Assembly: GCA_030145195.1 (NCBI GenBank) | Contig: JAQYVY010000006.1 | Location: 23,708 to 87,707, forward strand | DNA length: 64,000 nt | Source: Desulfuromonadales bacterium | GTDB lineage: Bacteria > Desulfobacterota > Desulfuromonadia > Desulfuromonadales > BM103 | Direction: 5' to 3' | In this document: piece after piece, positions 17,735-26,202 of the stretch | Layout of the letters: every line of letters starts with the position of its first letter | Numbering within the stretch: the first letter of the stretch is position 1 | Notes under the pieces: generated by a model | Databases searched by the model: none | Seen by the model: the letters and a program-made list of their open reading frames with translations, nothing else | Told to the model about the DNA's origin: nothing | Program-made: the position numbers and the translations under genes

Positions 17735-20098
17735 TTAATACCCAAGCTCAACTTCAGCAAGTGTTTCTGCTAGATGCGCACGAATCTTGGAACTACTATC
17801 CATGTTGTGGATTTCGGTGTAGCGGTGCTGGACCATCTCCAAAGAGACTCCTTTCAGAAAAGCCTTGGTGCGGGGGATAAACGGCGCTGGTATGGAGAAT
17901 TCTCGCAGCCCCATGCCAAGCAGCAACAAGAGATTAAGCGGGTCTGTGGCCATCTCGCCACAGAGGCAAACCCCTTTGCCAAGAGAAAGGGCTGTATCGG
18001 TCACTTCATAAAGGGCTTGTATCACTGCGGGATGGAGTGGGTCGTAATATTTGCTGACCAACGGGTTGTTGCGATCCGCTGCGAGCAGATATTGAACCAG
18101 ATCGTTGGTTCCAAGGGCAAAGAAGTCAACTATGTTAGCCAGTTGAGGGACCATGCGAACTGCCGCAGGGACTTCAATCATGACCCCGATCGGAATGTCT
18201 TTCAGGTAGGGCAATCCTTCTCGCTCGAGATTCTCCTTTGCTTCGCGCACCACTTCAATGCATTCACGCGTCTCATCCATACTGGAAATCATCGGGAAGA
18301 GCAGTTTGACCGGACCGTGTTGTCCTGCCAACAAGATGGCTTCTATCTGGGTGCGGAAAATATCACGATTGTCGAGTGAAACCCTGACTGAGCGCCAGCC
18401 CATAAAGGGGTTGTCTTCTTTGGGCGGCTGGAAGTAAGGCAGACCCTTGTCGCCGCCGATGTCTAGTGTCCGAATCGTGACTGGTTGGTCTTTGAATTCT
18501 TTAACAACCCGGCTGTAAAGTTCGTACTGGTCTTCGCGGCTGGGAAAATCGCCGCGGGCCATATAGGGGAACTCGGTTCGGTAGAGGCCCACACCTTCAG
18601 CTCCAAAGCGTTTGGCGACGCTTATGTCGCTGATTAATCCAATGTTGGCGCGCAGTGTAATTCGTTCGCCATCAGCGGTTTCTGCGGGTTGATCACGATA
18701 CTCATCAAGGCGGCAGAGCTCACGGTTCTGGTCTTCTTGTAGTCGCAGATACTCGTTCTTTACCGTTTCCAGCGGATTGATGTAGATGCGGCCTGAGTTG
18801 GCATCGACAATTAAGCTGTCGTCGGGAGCGATGTTCTTTAACGCGCCGCGAACGGCAACGATGGCAGGGATGCCCATCGATTTCGCCATGATAACAGCGT
18901 GGGCATTTTTCTCTCCGCTTTCGGTGACGATGGCGAGGAGATGCTCAGTATCGAGTGATGCCATGTCGGAAGGTAGAATTTGTCGTGCCACCAGAATACT
19001 TGGGTGTCTCAAGCGGAGAGTTCGGTCTGAGGTGTCACCGACCAGATTGGCGAGAATACGACGGCCGATATCTTCCATATCTGCCGCCCGCTCCCTGAGG
19101 TAGGGGTCTTCCATATTGTCGAATGCCTCAATGTAGCCAGCAACGACTTTCTCCAGAGCGTAGGTGGCACCGTGCCTTTTTCGAATCTCTTTCTTTAGCT
19201 TTTTGATAAAACTGCGATCCTCGAGGATCATCAGGTGCGTATGGAAAATTGAAGCATCATTCTCTGAAAGACGTTTTGCGACGCGCTTTTCCAGGTAAAT
19301 CGTCTGGATACAGGTCTTCTCCAGAGCACTATCCAAACTCTTTAGCTCTGCCTCAATGTCGATCTCTTCCTCGTGTAGGATGTCGGAAAACCCAAGGCGC
19401 TCCTCAAGTATGGATGCCGGACCGAAAGCGACACCAGGGTAGGCGACGTTACCCGCCAAGGTTTTTTGACCCGTAGCCTCTTCTGCTTCTTCTCTACTCT
19501 CAAGGGATTTCAGAGAGTTAAGGGAGTTAAGGGCATGGGTTGCGGCTTCTGTGACACGCTGATTCTCCTCTTCGTGTTGACGGATTGAGTCGAGAAGGCG
19601 TGCGTTAACTACGATGGAAGAGATCTGAAAGGCGATAGTGGATAAGGCGCTAATCTCGTCCTTGCTGAATTGACGGGGTTTTTTAGTCTGTAAAACAATA
19701 ACGCCGAGTGGGTTTTTGCGGTCAAACAAAGGGATACCAAGGAATGAGTGGAATCGTTCCTCCCCGGTTTCCTTGAAGTAGCGGTAGCTGGGATGTTCTT
19801 GAGGTTCTTCGATGGCTATGGCGTGGCGTTTTTGGGCCGCCATGCCGGTGAGCCCTTCACCAATACGAAGGGTGACTTTGCCAACAGCACGACGTGAAAG
19901 CCCTTTGGTGGCGCGCAAGCGTAGAGTTTCGTTGTCGGCTTCGAGGAGATAGATGGAGCAAACGTCTGTACCCATGCGACGTGCCACAAGTGACACAATG
20001 TTGCTAAGGGTCTCGTCGAGGTCGTGTGACTGTAGAATCAGCGTGCTGATATCTTCAAGTGTGGCAACGCCTATTTGTGTTGATGGTTTGGGTGACAT
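17735..20098 (-). CDS. ptsP: GAF-domain PEP-protein phosphotransferase (EI-Ntr) PtsP
   Basis: Nitrogen-type enzyme I. It takes phosphate from PEP and passes it to an NPr-type HPr, in a regulatory rather than sugar-transport chain. Residues 1-165 form a GAF domain; the enzyme I region follows. The phospho-His is His400 in EKNAHAVIMAKSMGIPAIV; the usual Ser/Thr before it is Ala. The PEP-binding barrel has GVGLYRTEF, MIEVPAAV and GTNDLVQYLLAADR, and the catalytic Cys is in GVCLCGEMA. It has 787 residues. No ptsN or ptsO is nearby. A hairpin terminator belonging to a minus-strand transcript lies 300 bases upstream. Confidence 0.93.
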   Translation of the reverse strand: MSPKPSTQIGVATLEDISTLILQSHDLDETLSNIVSLVARRMGTDVCSIYLLEADNETLRLRATKGLSRRAVGKVTLRIGEGLTGMAAQKRHAIAIEEPQEHPSYRYFKETGEERFHSFLGIPLFDRKNPLGVIVLQTKKPRQFSKDEISALSTIAFQISSIVVNARLLDSIRQHEEENQRVTEAATHALNSLNSLKSLESREEAEEATGQKTLAGNVAYPGVAFGPASILEERLGFSDILHEEEIDIEAELKSLDSALEKTCIQTIYLEKRVAKRLSENDASIFHTHLMILEDRSFIKKLKKEIRKRHGATYALEKVVAGYIEAFDNMEDPYLRERAADMEDIGRRILANLVGDTSDRTLRLRHPSILVARQILPSDMASLDTEHLLAIVTESGEKNAHAVIMAKSMGIPAIVAVRGALKNIAPDDSLIVDANSGRIYINPLETVKNEYLRLQEDQNRELCRLDEYRDQPAETADGERITLRANIGLISDISVAKRFGAEGVGLYRTEFPYMARGDFPSREDQYELYSRVVKEFKDQPVTIRTLDIGGDKGLPYFQPPKEDNPFMGWRSVRVSLDNRDIFRTQIEAILLAGQHGPVKLLFPMISSMDETRECIEVVREAKENLEREGLPYLKDIPIGVMIEVPAAVRMVPQLANIVDFFALGTNDLVQYLLAADRNNPLVSKYYDPLHPAVIQALYEVTDTALSLGKGVCLCGEMATDPLNLLLLLGMGLREFSIPAPFIPRTKAFLKGVSLEMVQHRYTEIHNMDSSSKIRAHLAETLAEVELGY

Positions 20099-20399
20099 TA
20101 GCTTTCCGTCTGTTGTTCTGTGAGGCTAATCCTGTCCCTTTCGTCGCGCAAGATCTCTTGTTGTTCGATCTTCAACAAAACCAGCGCCGTCGTGCTTTGT
20201 CCGTAAGCCAGGGGGCTGGTGGTTGATGACATAAGTATACACATGGGACGCTGAGTGGATAGATACGCTACGCCATGATAGCGGAAGGTCTATGGTTTGA
20301 TGAAGTAAAAAACATTATGGGTCAGCAATAAGCTTGATTGACAGAGTTGTCAGGGGTTGATCGGTGCTTTTAGGTTGCAGGCTTTTCTGATGTGGAGAT

Positions 20400-20439
20400 A
20401 AAAAAACGCCGCACGGGGGAGAGAGATCCCGTGGCGGCG
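20400..20439 (-). terminator. Strong rho-independent terminator, leftward
   Basis: On the minus strand, arms at 20439-20428 and 20417-20407 (CGCCGCCACGGG against CCCGTGCGGCG, one bulged base) are followed by a run of T's. It ends the candidate small RNA and any readthrough from the activator gene. Confidence 0.8.
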
Positions 20440-20492
20440 CAAACAAGGGAACAGGATTCCGTTAAGATGGAAGAGTTGTCCCTAGACAGTTA
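20400..20492 (-). ncRNA. Candidate sigma-54-dependent small RNA (about 90 nt)
   Basis: The predicted start is 12 bases downstream of the -12 element (about 20492). The transcript runs leftward to a strong terminator at 20439-20400. No ATG-initiated frame lies inside. Two palindromic sites, probably enhancer sites for the neighbouring activator, lie 110-195 bases upstream. It could be a free small RNA or an attenuated leader of ptsP, which starts 300 bases further on. Confidence 0.5.
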
Positions 20493-20502
20493 TAACTCCT
20501 TT

Positions 20503-20518
20503 AGCAATCTTTGTGCCA
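20503..20518 (-). promoter_or_regulatory. Sigma-54 (-24/-12) promoter
   Basis: The minus strand reads TGGCACAAAGATTGCT, an exact match to the TGGCAC-N5-TTGCW consensus. It points leftward, away from the activator gene and toward ptsP. The predicted start is about 20492. Confidence 0.75.
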
Positions 20519-20604
20519 AAAGTTCATGCTTTCTCATTGGCCCCATTTTCTGGGCCTTTGAGCAGTTTTTTGGGTATGTGACGGCGCGGGGTGAGGCTTG
20601 AAGT

Positions 20605-20620
20605 GTGCCACTAGTGGCAC
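20605..20620. promoter_or_regulatory. Palindromic site 1, GTGCCACTAGTGGCAC
   Basis: A perfect 16-bp palindrome, one of three GTGCCA-N4-TGGCAC sites around the activator gene. Its centre is about 120 bases upstream of the predicted start of the sigma-54 transcript, a normal distance for an enhancer-type activator site. Confidence 0.7.
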
Positions 20621-20670
20621 TGTCTTGTACCGTATATAGGGAAAACGCCGGAAAAGCGGGTGATATGGCT

Positions 20671-20686
20671 GTGCCATTATTGGCAC
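20671..20686. promoter_or_regulatory. Palindromic site 2, GTGCCATTATTGGCAC
   Basis: Second copy of the GTGCCA-N4-TGGCAC motif with a different 4-base centre, 66 bases from site 1 and about 186 bases upstream of the predicted start. The conserved half-sites and free spacer argue for protein binding. Confidence 0.7.
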
Positions 20687-20751
20687 AACAAATTTAATCC
20701 GTAGCAGTAATTGATAGACGGGCGGGTTGAGGGTCGATTCCGACCGGTATT

Positions 20752-23028
20752 TCAGGAGGGCTCTTTGAAGTCTGAACCGCTAAGGCCGTAACGATTGATC
20801 ATACGATAAAAAGTACGTCTGGGAATGCTGGCCTGGCGAGCGGCGGCAGAAACGTTGCCCTTCTCTTCGCGCAAATAACGGGTGAGCAGGCTCTTCTCAA
20901 TCTGGTTAACGTGCTTCTGACGTTGACTGCGCAGGTTGGTTTGGTTCTGTTCGTCAGGTGCCTGCAGCAGGAGTTCACCGAAGATGACCGGTAGATTGCT
21001 CAATCGTATAATTTCGTCGTGGGTCAATACCGCTGCTCGTTCAATAATGTTCTGCAACTCTCTGATATTCCCCGGCCAATGGTATTGACGCATGGCCAGA
21101 ATTGCCCGATCTTCAATTCCGACCAGAGATTTGTTGACCCTGGTGCTGGCCTTGACAATGAAGATCTGAACCAGCTCATCCAGCGACTCAAGCCGGCTGC
21201 GGAGGGGCGGCATCGTAATGGTGAAGACGTTCAGTCGATAGAAGAGGTCTTCACGGAACCAGCCCTCTTCGACCCCTTTTTCAAGGTTGCGATTGGTGGC
21301 AGCGATCAGACGGACATCCACCTTGGTTACGTCGTTCCCTCCGACGGGTCGAATCTCACCGCTGTCGAGTACGCGCAGAAGCTCTGCCTGCAATTTGGGT
21401 GTGATGTCACCGACTTCGTCGAGGAAAATTGTGCCGCCATCGGCTGCTTCAAAAAGTCCGCGTTTTTCGCTGATAGCGCCGGTGAAGGCACCTTTTTTGT
21501 GACCGAAAAGTTCACTTTCGAGGAGGCTGTCAGTTAAGGTTGTGCAGTTGACGGTTACCAGCGGTTTGTCCGATCGTTGGCTCTGAGCATGAATGGCGCG
21601 GGCCGTAAGCTCTTTGCCGGTACCGCTTTCACCGCGAATCAGAACCGTCGTTGGCGTTGGTCCGACTTGGTGGATGAGCCGGATAACCTCAATGGTGCGG
21701 GGATCTTTTCCCGCAATCGAGGTTTCGCCAAATTCCTGATTCAGGGCGCGTTGTGCCAGTTCATATTTCTGGGTCAATTTGATGTGGTCTTCTTCCAGGC
21801 GTTTAAGGGAGTAGGGCAGGCACATGTCTCTTTCCGCAAGTTCCCGATATACCGCAACCGCGTACTCTCGGCAGTCAGGGTAACCGCAGGCACCACAATT
21901 TAACTCATCATTCTGGTCGTACTTGTCGGTCGCCTGTAGAATCTGGCGTAATCGCTCGCTACTCGGCATACTTGGCCGTTTGTAATTGTTGGAGAAGGTT
22001 CTCGAAAACTTGGGCAGTGGTACGTCGGCGATATAGGTTGATTTGGTGCGATAGTAGAGATCGTGACTCAGGTGCTGGTCGATGATCAGGTTGCGCTTGG
22101 AAAAGGTGGTCAGGCGATTGTTCCTGCCAGGGCCGCCAATGCAGCCGCCGTTGCAAAAGCGGATGTCGACCAGCTTTGGCGAGATTCGTTTTGCGGCTAA
22201 ATCTTTGATGACCTCCAGAGCGTTTTCTTCACCCTCAGTTTCCACATAGTCCGGGTTGACTATGTGGCTGTCGATATCGAAGGCTTGAAATGGGCCGCCG
22301 GAAATCGCAAACAGCCGACCACGCTGTGGCTGGATGCCGTCAAAGGCGGTCTCTCCCATCCGTTTGAGGTCCAAGCCATTCTCGGTAAAGAGTTGACTCA
22401 GTTCCTGATATGAGATGACGCAATCTATAGCGCCCTCGGTTTGTTCGGTCGTAATCTCAAACTTTCCAGCAAGGCACGAACTGACGTAGATTACCGGCGT
22501 CTGAGGGTCAATGCGGCTTTTGATGAAGAGGCCAATGGCGACCATCGGTGAGACGGCACCAATCAGGTTTTTAAGAAGTTGCGGGTAGTGTCGTTCAATT
22601 AGCTCAACGATGGTCGGACAGTGGGTTGTGATCAGGGGGAAGGCTCGGTCTTGTGCCAGGGCTTCACTGTAGCTTTCGCGCAGCAGGTCGACGCCTGCCG
22701 CACCCTCGTGAACCTCTTTGAAGCCGAGTCGGCGTAGTCCTGTTACGAGTTGTCCAGATTTGATGTCATTGAAGAAGGCCGGGTGTGAGCAGCCGAGGAT
22801 CGCGATCGGCGACTTGTCGGCGGCAAGGAACTGCCGACACTCTTCGATGTGGTCGGTTGTGATCTTGGCTTTTTGCGAGCAAATTTGTACGCATTTACCG
22901 CAGGCAATGCAACGATCGCTAATCACTTCAACGTAATTGCTGCGAACGCCAATTGCCTTGACCGGGCAGTTGCGAACGCAGGCGTAACATTTTCGGCAAT
23001 TCTCTTTTATGGTGATGATTGGACCCAT
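20752..23028 (-). CDS. Sigma-54 activator with [FeFe]-hydrogenase-like iron-sulfur sensor module
   Basis: 758 residues. An N-terminal 2[4Fe-4S] ferredoxin domain (Cys11/14/17/21 and 40/43/46/50) leads into an iron-hydrogenase large-domain homologue. That domain keeps four cysteines at the H-cluster positions: Cys137 (THCP), Cys185 (SSCLAGKFE), Cys292 and Cys296 (FCNGGCIGG). A small Fe-S domain follows (Cys378/381/386/403, CGACGYPDC), then a AAA+ sigma-54 interaction domain (Walker A GESGTGKE 466-473, GAFTGA 513-518) and a Fis-type helix-turn-helix. The proton-relay Cys of active hydrogenases is His here and the cyanide-contacting Lys is Gly, which suggests sensing instead of catalysis. ATG 23028 has GAAGGA upstream; the longer 782-codon frame is unlikely. 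H2 or redox sensing is inferred. Confidence 0.9.
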   Translation of the reverse strand: MGPIITIKENCRKCYACVRNCPVKAIGVRSNYVEVISDRCIACGKCVQICSQKAKITTDHIEECRQFLAADKSPIAILGCSHPAFFNDIKSGQLVTGLRRLGFKEVHEGAAGVDLLRESYSEALAQDRAFPLITTHCPTIVELIERHYPQLLKNLIGAVSPMVAIGLFIKSRIDPQTPVIYVSSCLAGKFEITTEQTEGAIDCVISYQELSQLFTENGLDLKRMGETAFDGIQPQRGRLFAISGGPFQAFDIDSHIVNPDYVETEGEENALEVIKDLAAKRISPKLVDIRFCNGGCIGGPGRNNRLTTFSKRNLIIDQHLSHDLYYRTKSTYIADVPLPKFSRTFSNNYKRPSMPSSERLRQILQATDKYDQNDELNCGACGYPDCREYAVAVYRELAERDMCLPYSLKRLEEDHIKLTQKYELAQRALNQEFGETSIAGKDPRTIEVIRLIHQVGPTPTTVLIRGESGTGKELTARAIHAQSQRSDKPLVTVNCTTLTDSLLESELFGHKKGAFTGAISEKRGLFEAADGGTIFLDEVGDITPKLQAELLRVLDSGEIRPVGGNDVTKVDVRLIAATNRNLEKGVEEGWFREDLFYRLNVFTITMPPLRSRLESLDELVQIFIVKASTRVNKSLVGIEDRAILAMRQYHWPGNIRELQNIIERAAVLTHDEIIRLSNLPVIFGELLLQAPDEQNQTNLRSQRQKHVNQIEKSLLTRYLREEKGNVSAAARQASIPRRTFYRMINRYGLSGSDFKEPS

Positions 23029-23073
23029 AATAGTCCTTCGGTGATTAGCCCGCGGGTGGAAAGATTTTAGATT

Positions 23074-23089
23074 GTGCCACTTTTGGCAC
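23074..23089. promoter_or_regulatory. Palindromic site 3, GTGCCACTTTTGGCAC
   Basis: Third GTGCCA-N4-TGGCAC site, 45 bases upstream of the activator's own start codon. It is placed for autoregulation. No -24/-12 element is visible next to it on either strand. Confidence 0.65.
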
Positions 23090-23149
23090 GACCATGTCAA
23101 ACGGGATTTAATATGACCCCCCCCCTTTTTTTACTCGTTGCAACGACAG

Positions 23150-23185
23150 AAACAAAAAGGGGCGCCTCTGTACGGAGGCGCCCCT
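23150..23185 (-). terminator. Terminator of the beta-hydroxyacid dehydrogenase gene
   Basis: 11-bp perfect arms (AGGGGCGCCTC at 23158-23168 and its complement at 23175-23185) with a 6-base loop. On the minus strand the hairpin is followed by TTTTTGTTT. A run of nine C then seven T lies just beyond (23117-23132). Confidence 0.85.
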
Positions 23186-23220
23186 GTGGGTTTGTTCAGT
23201 TGCTCAACAACAAAAGATCT

Positions 23221-24087
23221 TTATCGCCGAAGCACCTTGATCACAGCAGAGAAGTCTTCTTCGCCTCGACCATCTTTAACCGCTTGCTCGTAAACTTTGA
23301 GAATGGCGTCATTGGCTGGTAACTCTAGATTTTCTTTGTCGGCGACTTCTTTGACAATCTGCAACCCTTCATAAACATACTTGAGGGCCAGGTTTCGGGA
23401 GAAGTCCCCACGCGAGATGGTGCGGCCCTTGGAGTGCAAGAGCGGCGAGGCGACGCCGCCAGAATCAAGCACTTCGAGAATCCTGTCGGCGCTGAAGCCC
23501 AATTTGTCGCCGAAAACCAGGGCTTCGGCCAGACCTTCCATTAGGTGGGCCTGGAACAGCGTGACCACGAACTTCATCCGGGTCGCGGAACCAACCTCGC
23601 CGACATGGATGAGGTTAAGCGCAAAATAGGAGAAGAGTTCGCGGCAGCGACCGAGCAGCGCTGGGTCACCGCCAGCCAGGACTGTGAGCATGCCATTGGC
23701 TGCATGCTCCTTGGTGCCCCAGACCGGTGCTTCCAAAAACATAATGCGCTGTTTGGTGGCTTTTTCCGCAAGTTCCAGGGTTGTCTCCAGGGAATGTGTG
23801 CCCATATCGACGAGGATGGTGCCAGGATCAAGGCCGTCAAGAAAACCTGTTTCCGTCGAAAGAGCGGCTTCCAGTTCTTCTCGCTCGGCCAGAATCACGA
23901 TGACCAGATCCTTGCCCTTGGTGGCTTCCACGGCCGTTGACGCTCCGGTCGCTCCACGTTTCACCAGATCACTGACCGCTTCAGCATTATTGTCAAAAAC
24001 GGTCAGATTATAGTTACCCTTAATCAGGTTGATTGCCATGTGCTTACCAACCGTCCCGAGTCCAACAAAACCAACCTCTTTAATCAT
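23221..24087 (-). CDS. NAD(P)-dependent beta-hydroxyacid dehydrogenase (3-hydroxyisobutyrate / glyoxylate reductase type)
   Basis: 288-residue two-domain dehydrogenase. The Rossmann motif GLGTVGKHMA is at the N-terminus; the substrate loop EAPVWGTKEHAANGMLTVLAGG is recognisable by its core (APVWGTKEHAANG). The catalytic Lys lies in GSATRMKFVV. The Asn four residues after that Lys in the family is Thr here. Family members reduce glyoxylate, succinic or methylmalonate semialdehyde, or oxidise 3-hydroxyisobutyrate; the substrate cannot be told. It is a single-gene unit with its own terminator. Confidence 0.85.
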   Translation of the reverse strand: MIKEVGFVGLGTVGKHMAINLIKGNYNLTVFDNNAEAVSDLVKRGATGASTAVEATKGKDLVIVILAEREELEAALSTETGFLDGLDPGTILVDMGTHSLETTLELAEKATKQRIMFLEAPVWGTKEHAANGMLTVLAGGDPALLGRCRELFSYFALNLIHVGEVGSATRMKFVVTLFQAHLMEGLAEALVFGDKLGFSADRILEVLDSGGVASPLLHSKGRTISRGDFSRNLALKYVYEGLQIVKEVADKENLELPANDAILKVYEQAVKDGRGEEDFSAVIKVLRR

Positions 24088-24516
24088 GAACTTTCTCCTG
24101 TCTTGATACTTGGTAAGTAGAAACGTTTAACATCCTATACCGGGTTTCGTTGAAAAACAACCGGTATAACGGCATAGTCCCTGCCTTTTATGAACAACCC
24201 CATAACTCAAGAGTGAATTTTAACATAGGCCCTATGAGGACAGAGTTCAAACAGGGTGAGTTCACCCCAGTAAATCAGCCGAAGTTCGCTGATTTCAGGT
24301 CATTAGCTACCAGTTCATTGCGAGTCCGACAGACTGCTAGCGATTAAAAGAAAGGGTTCTCTTGTTTGAGCCAGACCTCGAATATTTATCTGTTGATTCT
24401 GCTTCGTTGATTGCGGCGCTTGACATGGATCCTAAAGCCGATTAAATTGCGCCCAATTGGCTTTATTTGGGCGTGAGTATGAGCTTGCTAACCTTTAATT
24501 CTCAAGGGCTTACCAA
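24088..24516. other. 429-base gap upstream of the Na/Pi symporter gene
   Basis: No gene is supported; a 65-codon frame at 24150 has no ribosome site. The segment 24310-24341 (GTTCATTG..AGTCCGAC..ACTGCTAG) has a near copy after the symporter gene at 26220-26251. A 7-bp hairpin (CGCCCAA/TTGGGCG, 24450-24473) lies in the predicted 5'-UTR. Confidence 0.55.
24420..24447 (+). promoter_or_regulatory. Possible sigma-70 promoter of the Na/Pi symporter gene
   Basis: TTGACA at 24420-24425, a 16-base spacer and TTAAAT at 24442-24447, 69 bases before the ATG. The -35 is perfect; the -10 is moderate. Confidence 0.45.
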
Positions 24517-26202
24517 ATGATCGAACCTTTCAAGATGGGATATACTGCCGTCGGCGGACTCGGGATCTTTATTCTCGGCATGAAGTACCTGTCCGATAGT
24601 CTGCAGTCGCTTTCGGGCGGAATGATTCGCAAAGCGATCTCGTCAGTGACCACCAACCGATTTTTAGCGGTGTTGGTTGGTTTATTTGTCACGACCTTTG
24701 TCCAGTCATCTTCGATCACTACGGTCATGGTTGTTGGTCTGACCAACGCGGGGCTGATGCAATTGACCCAGGCGATCGGCGTTATCCTCGGCGCCAACAT
24801 CGGGACCACCATCACCGGTTGGATTCTGGCGGTTAAGGTCGGCAAGTACGGTCTGCTGTTGATCGCCATTGGTGTCTTCCCGATGCTCTTTTCCAAGAAT
24901 GATCGGATTTCGGCGAGTTCCAAGGTGCTGGTCGCTTTGGGCCTGATCTTCTTTGGTCTGGAGATCATGAGTGGCGCGTTTAAACCACTCCGTAGTGATG
25001 AAAGCTTCATGAACCTGATGCTGACCCTTGATGCCCAGTCATTGCTGAGTATCCTCGGTTGCGTTGCAATCGGTTGCATGATGACCATGATTATCCAGAG
25101 CAGTTCGGCGATGCTCGGTATCACCATCGCGCTCGCTGCGACTGGAGCTATCCCGCTGTATACGGCTGTCGCTCTGGTTCTGGGTGAAAACATCGGCACC
25201 ACCATCACCGCCCAGTTCGCTGCTATCGGCGGATCCATTGCCTCGCGACGCGCGGCGATGGCCCACAGCGTCTTTAACGTGCTGGGTGTTTTTATAATTA
25301 TTTCTTTCTTTTCTCCTTACGTCGACATGATCGAGAGGTTTGTGCCAGGTCTCTCAGGTTTTGTCGGTGCCGACGGGGGCCGTCCCTACATTGCCGCTCA
25401 CATCGCCATGGCGCACACTTTCTTCAATGTGACCGCCACCCTGGTGATGCTGCCGTTTCTCAACCATCTGGCGAAACTGGTCACCAGGATGGTGCCAGAG
25501 AAAGCGGGCGCAGAAAAAGGCGCCTTCAAGTATATTGGTTCTCCCGGCACCATGCCCGTGGCGATGGGGATCTCGATGGTCTTTGAGGAACTCAAGCGGA
25601 TGCAGGCCTCTGTTCAAGAAGTCCTGACCCATGCGGTCGATTATCTGCAGCGCGACCTCAAAGGGCGTGATCGCGTCTACCGCAAGGTCAAGGATCTCGA
25701 AGAAGCAACCGATATCATGCAGCACGAGATCACGACCTTCACCGTCACCCTGATGCAATCCGGTGGTGCTAGTACTGCACAGTCGGAGCGGGCTTACAGC
25801 TATGTCCGTGCCGCCGACGAGCTGGAGTCGATTGCCGACTACGCCTATTCCTTCTGCTCATATATGAAAAGGCTCGATAAGCACGATCTCGATTACAGTG
25901 CGGAGGGCTGGAAAGATTTGCGCAACTTCCATCATGAGGTGTTCACCTTCTTCACCCTAGTCTGCAATGCCTTCAATGACGAAGATGTGAGCAGTACCCG
26001 CAAGATCTACGATGAAGCGAATCGACTCAATGATCTGGCCGATGAAGTTCGTAAGGCGCATCTTGCGCGGATGAAGCAAGGTTCCTGCGGCGCACTCCCC
26101 GCCCTGACTTTTAGCGATATGGCCGTTGCGCTGCGACGGATCAAAAACCACACGGTCAACCTGCACGAGGCGCTCTTTCACGAACTCCCGGCAGATGCTT
26201 GA
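24517..26202 (+). CDS. Na/Pi cotransporter family protein with PhoU-like C-terminal domain
   Basis: 561-residue inner-membrane protein. Residues 1-320 hold two related membrane repeats with the family's QSSS signatures (TTFVQSSSITTVMVVG and MTMIIQSSSAMLGI) and the GANIGTT/GENIGTTI motifs, as in NptA/YjbB-type Na-dependent phosphate carriers. Residues 345-555 are a helical PhoU-like domain, the usual fusion in this subfamily. YjbB-type members can export phosphate, so direction is uncertain. No pho genes adjoin. Confidence 0.9.
   Translation: MIEPFKMGYTAVGGLGIFILGMKYLSDSLQSLSGGMIRKAISSVTTNRFLAVLVGLFVTTFVQSSSITTVMVVGLTNAGLMQLTQAIGVILGANIGTTITGWILAVKVGKYGLLLIAIGVFPMLFSKNDRISASSKVLVALGLIFFGLEIMSGAFKPLRSDESFMNLMLTLDAQSLLSILGCVAIGCMMTMIIQSSSAMLGITIALAATGAIPLYTAVALVLGENIGTTITAQFAAIGGSIASRRAAMAHSVFNVLGVFIIISFFSPYVDMIERFVPGLSGFVGADGGRPYIAAHIAMAHTFFNVTATLVMLPFLNHLAKLVTRMVPEKAGAEKGAFKYIGSPGTMPVAMGISMVFEELKRMQASVQEVLTHAVDYLQRDLKGRDRVYRKVKDLEEATDIMQHEITTFTVTLMQSGGASTAQSERAYSYVRAADELESIADYAYSFCSYMKRLDKHDLDYSAEGWKDLRNFHHEVFTFFTLVCNAFNDEDVSSTRKIYDEANRLNDLADEVRKAHLARMKQGSCGALPALTFSDMAVALRRIKNHTVNLHEALFHELPADA

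Larger units (their letters stand above)
20099..20751. other. 653-base regulatory gap between ptsP and the sigma-54 activator gene
   Basis: No convincing gene. It holds two GTGCCA-N4-TGGCAC palindromes, a sigma-54 promoter and a terminator, listed separately and all arranged for leftward transcription. A 69-codon plus-strand frame (20392-20601) overlaps these signals and has no good ribosome site, so I treat it as chance. The stretch 20099-20400, presumably the ptsP promoter region, shows nothing clear. Confidence 0.7.

Noticed and set aside
20392..20601. 69-codon plus-strand ORF beside the sigma-54 promoter
   Set aside because: It lies across the terminator and promoter of the leftward transcript, has no ribosome site and has low protein-like character.
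23074..23089. Sigma-54 promoter at palindrome 3
   Set aside because: TGGCAC occurs as a half-site on both strands, but no TTGCW follows at the needed spacing.
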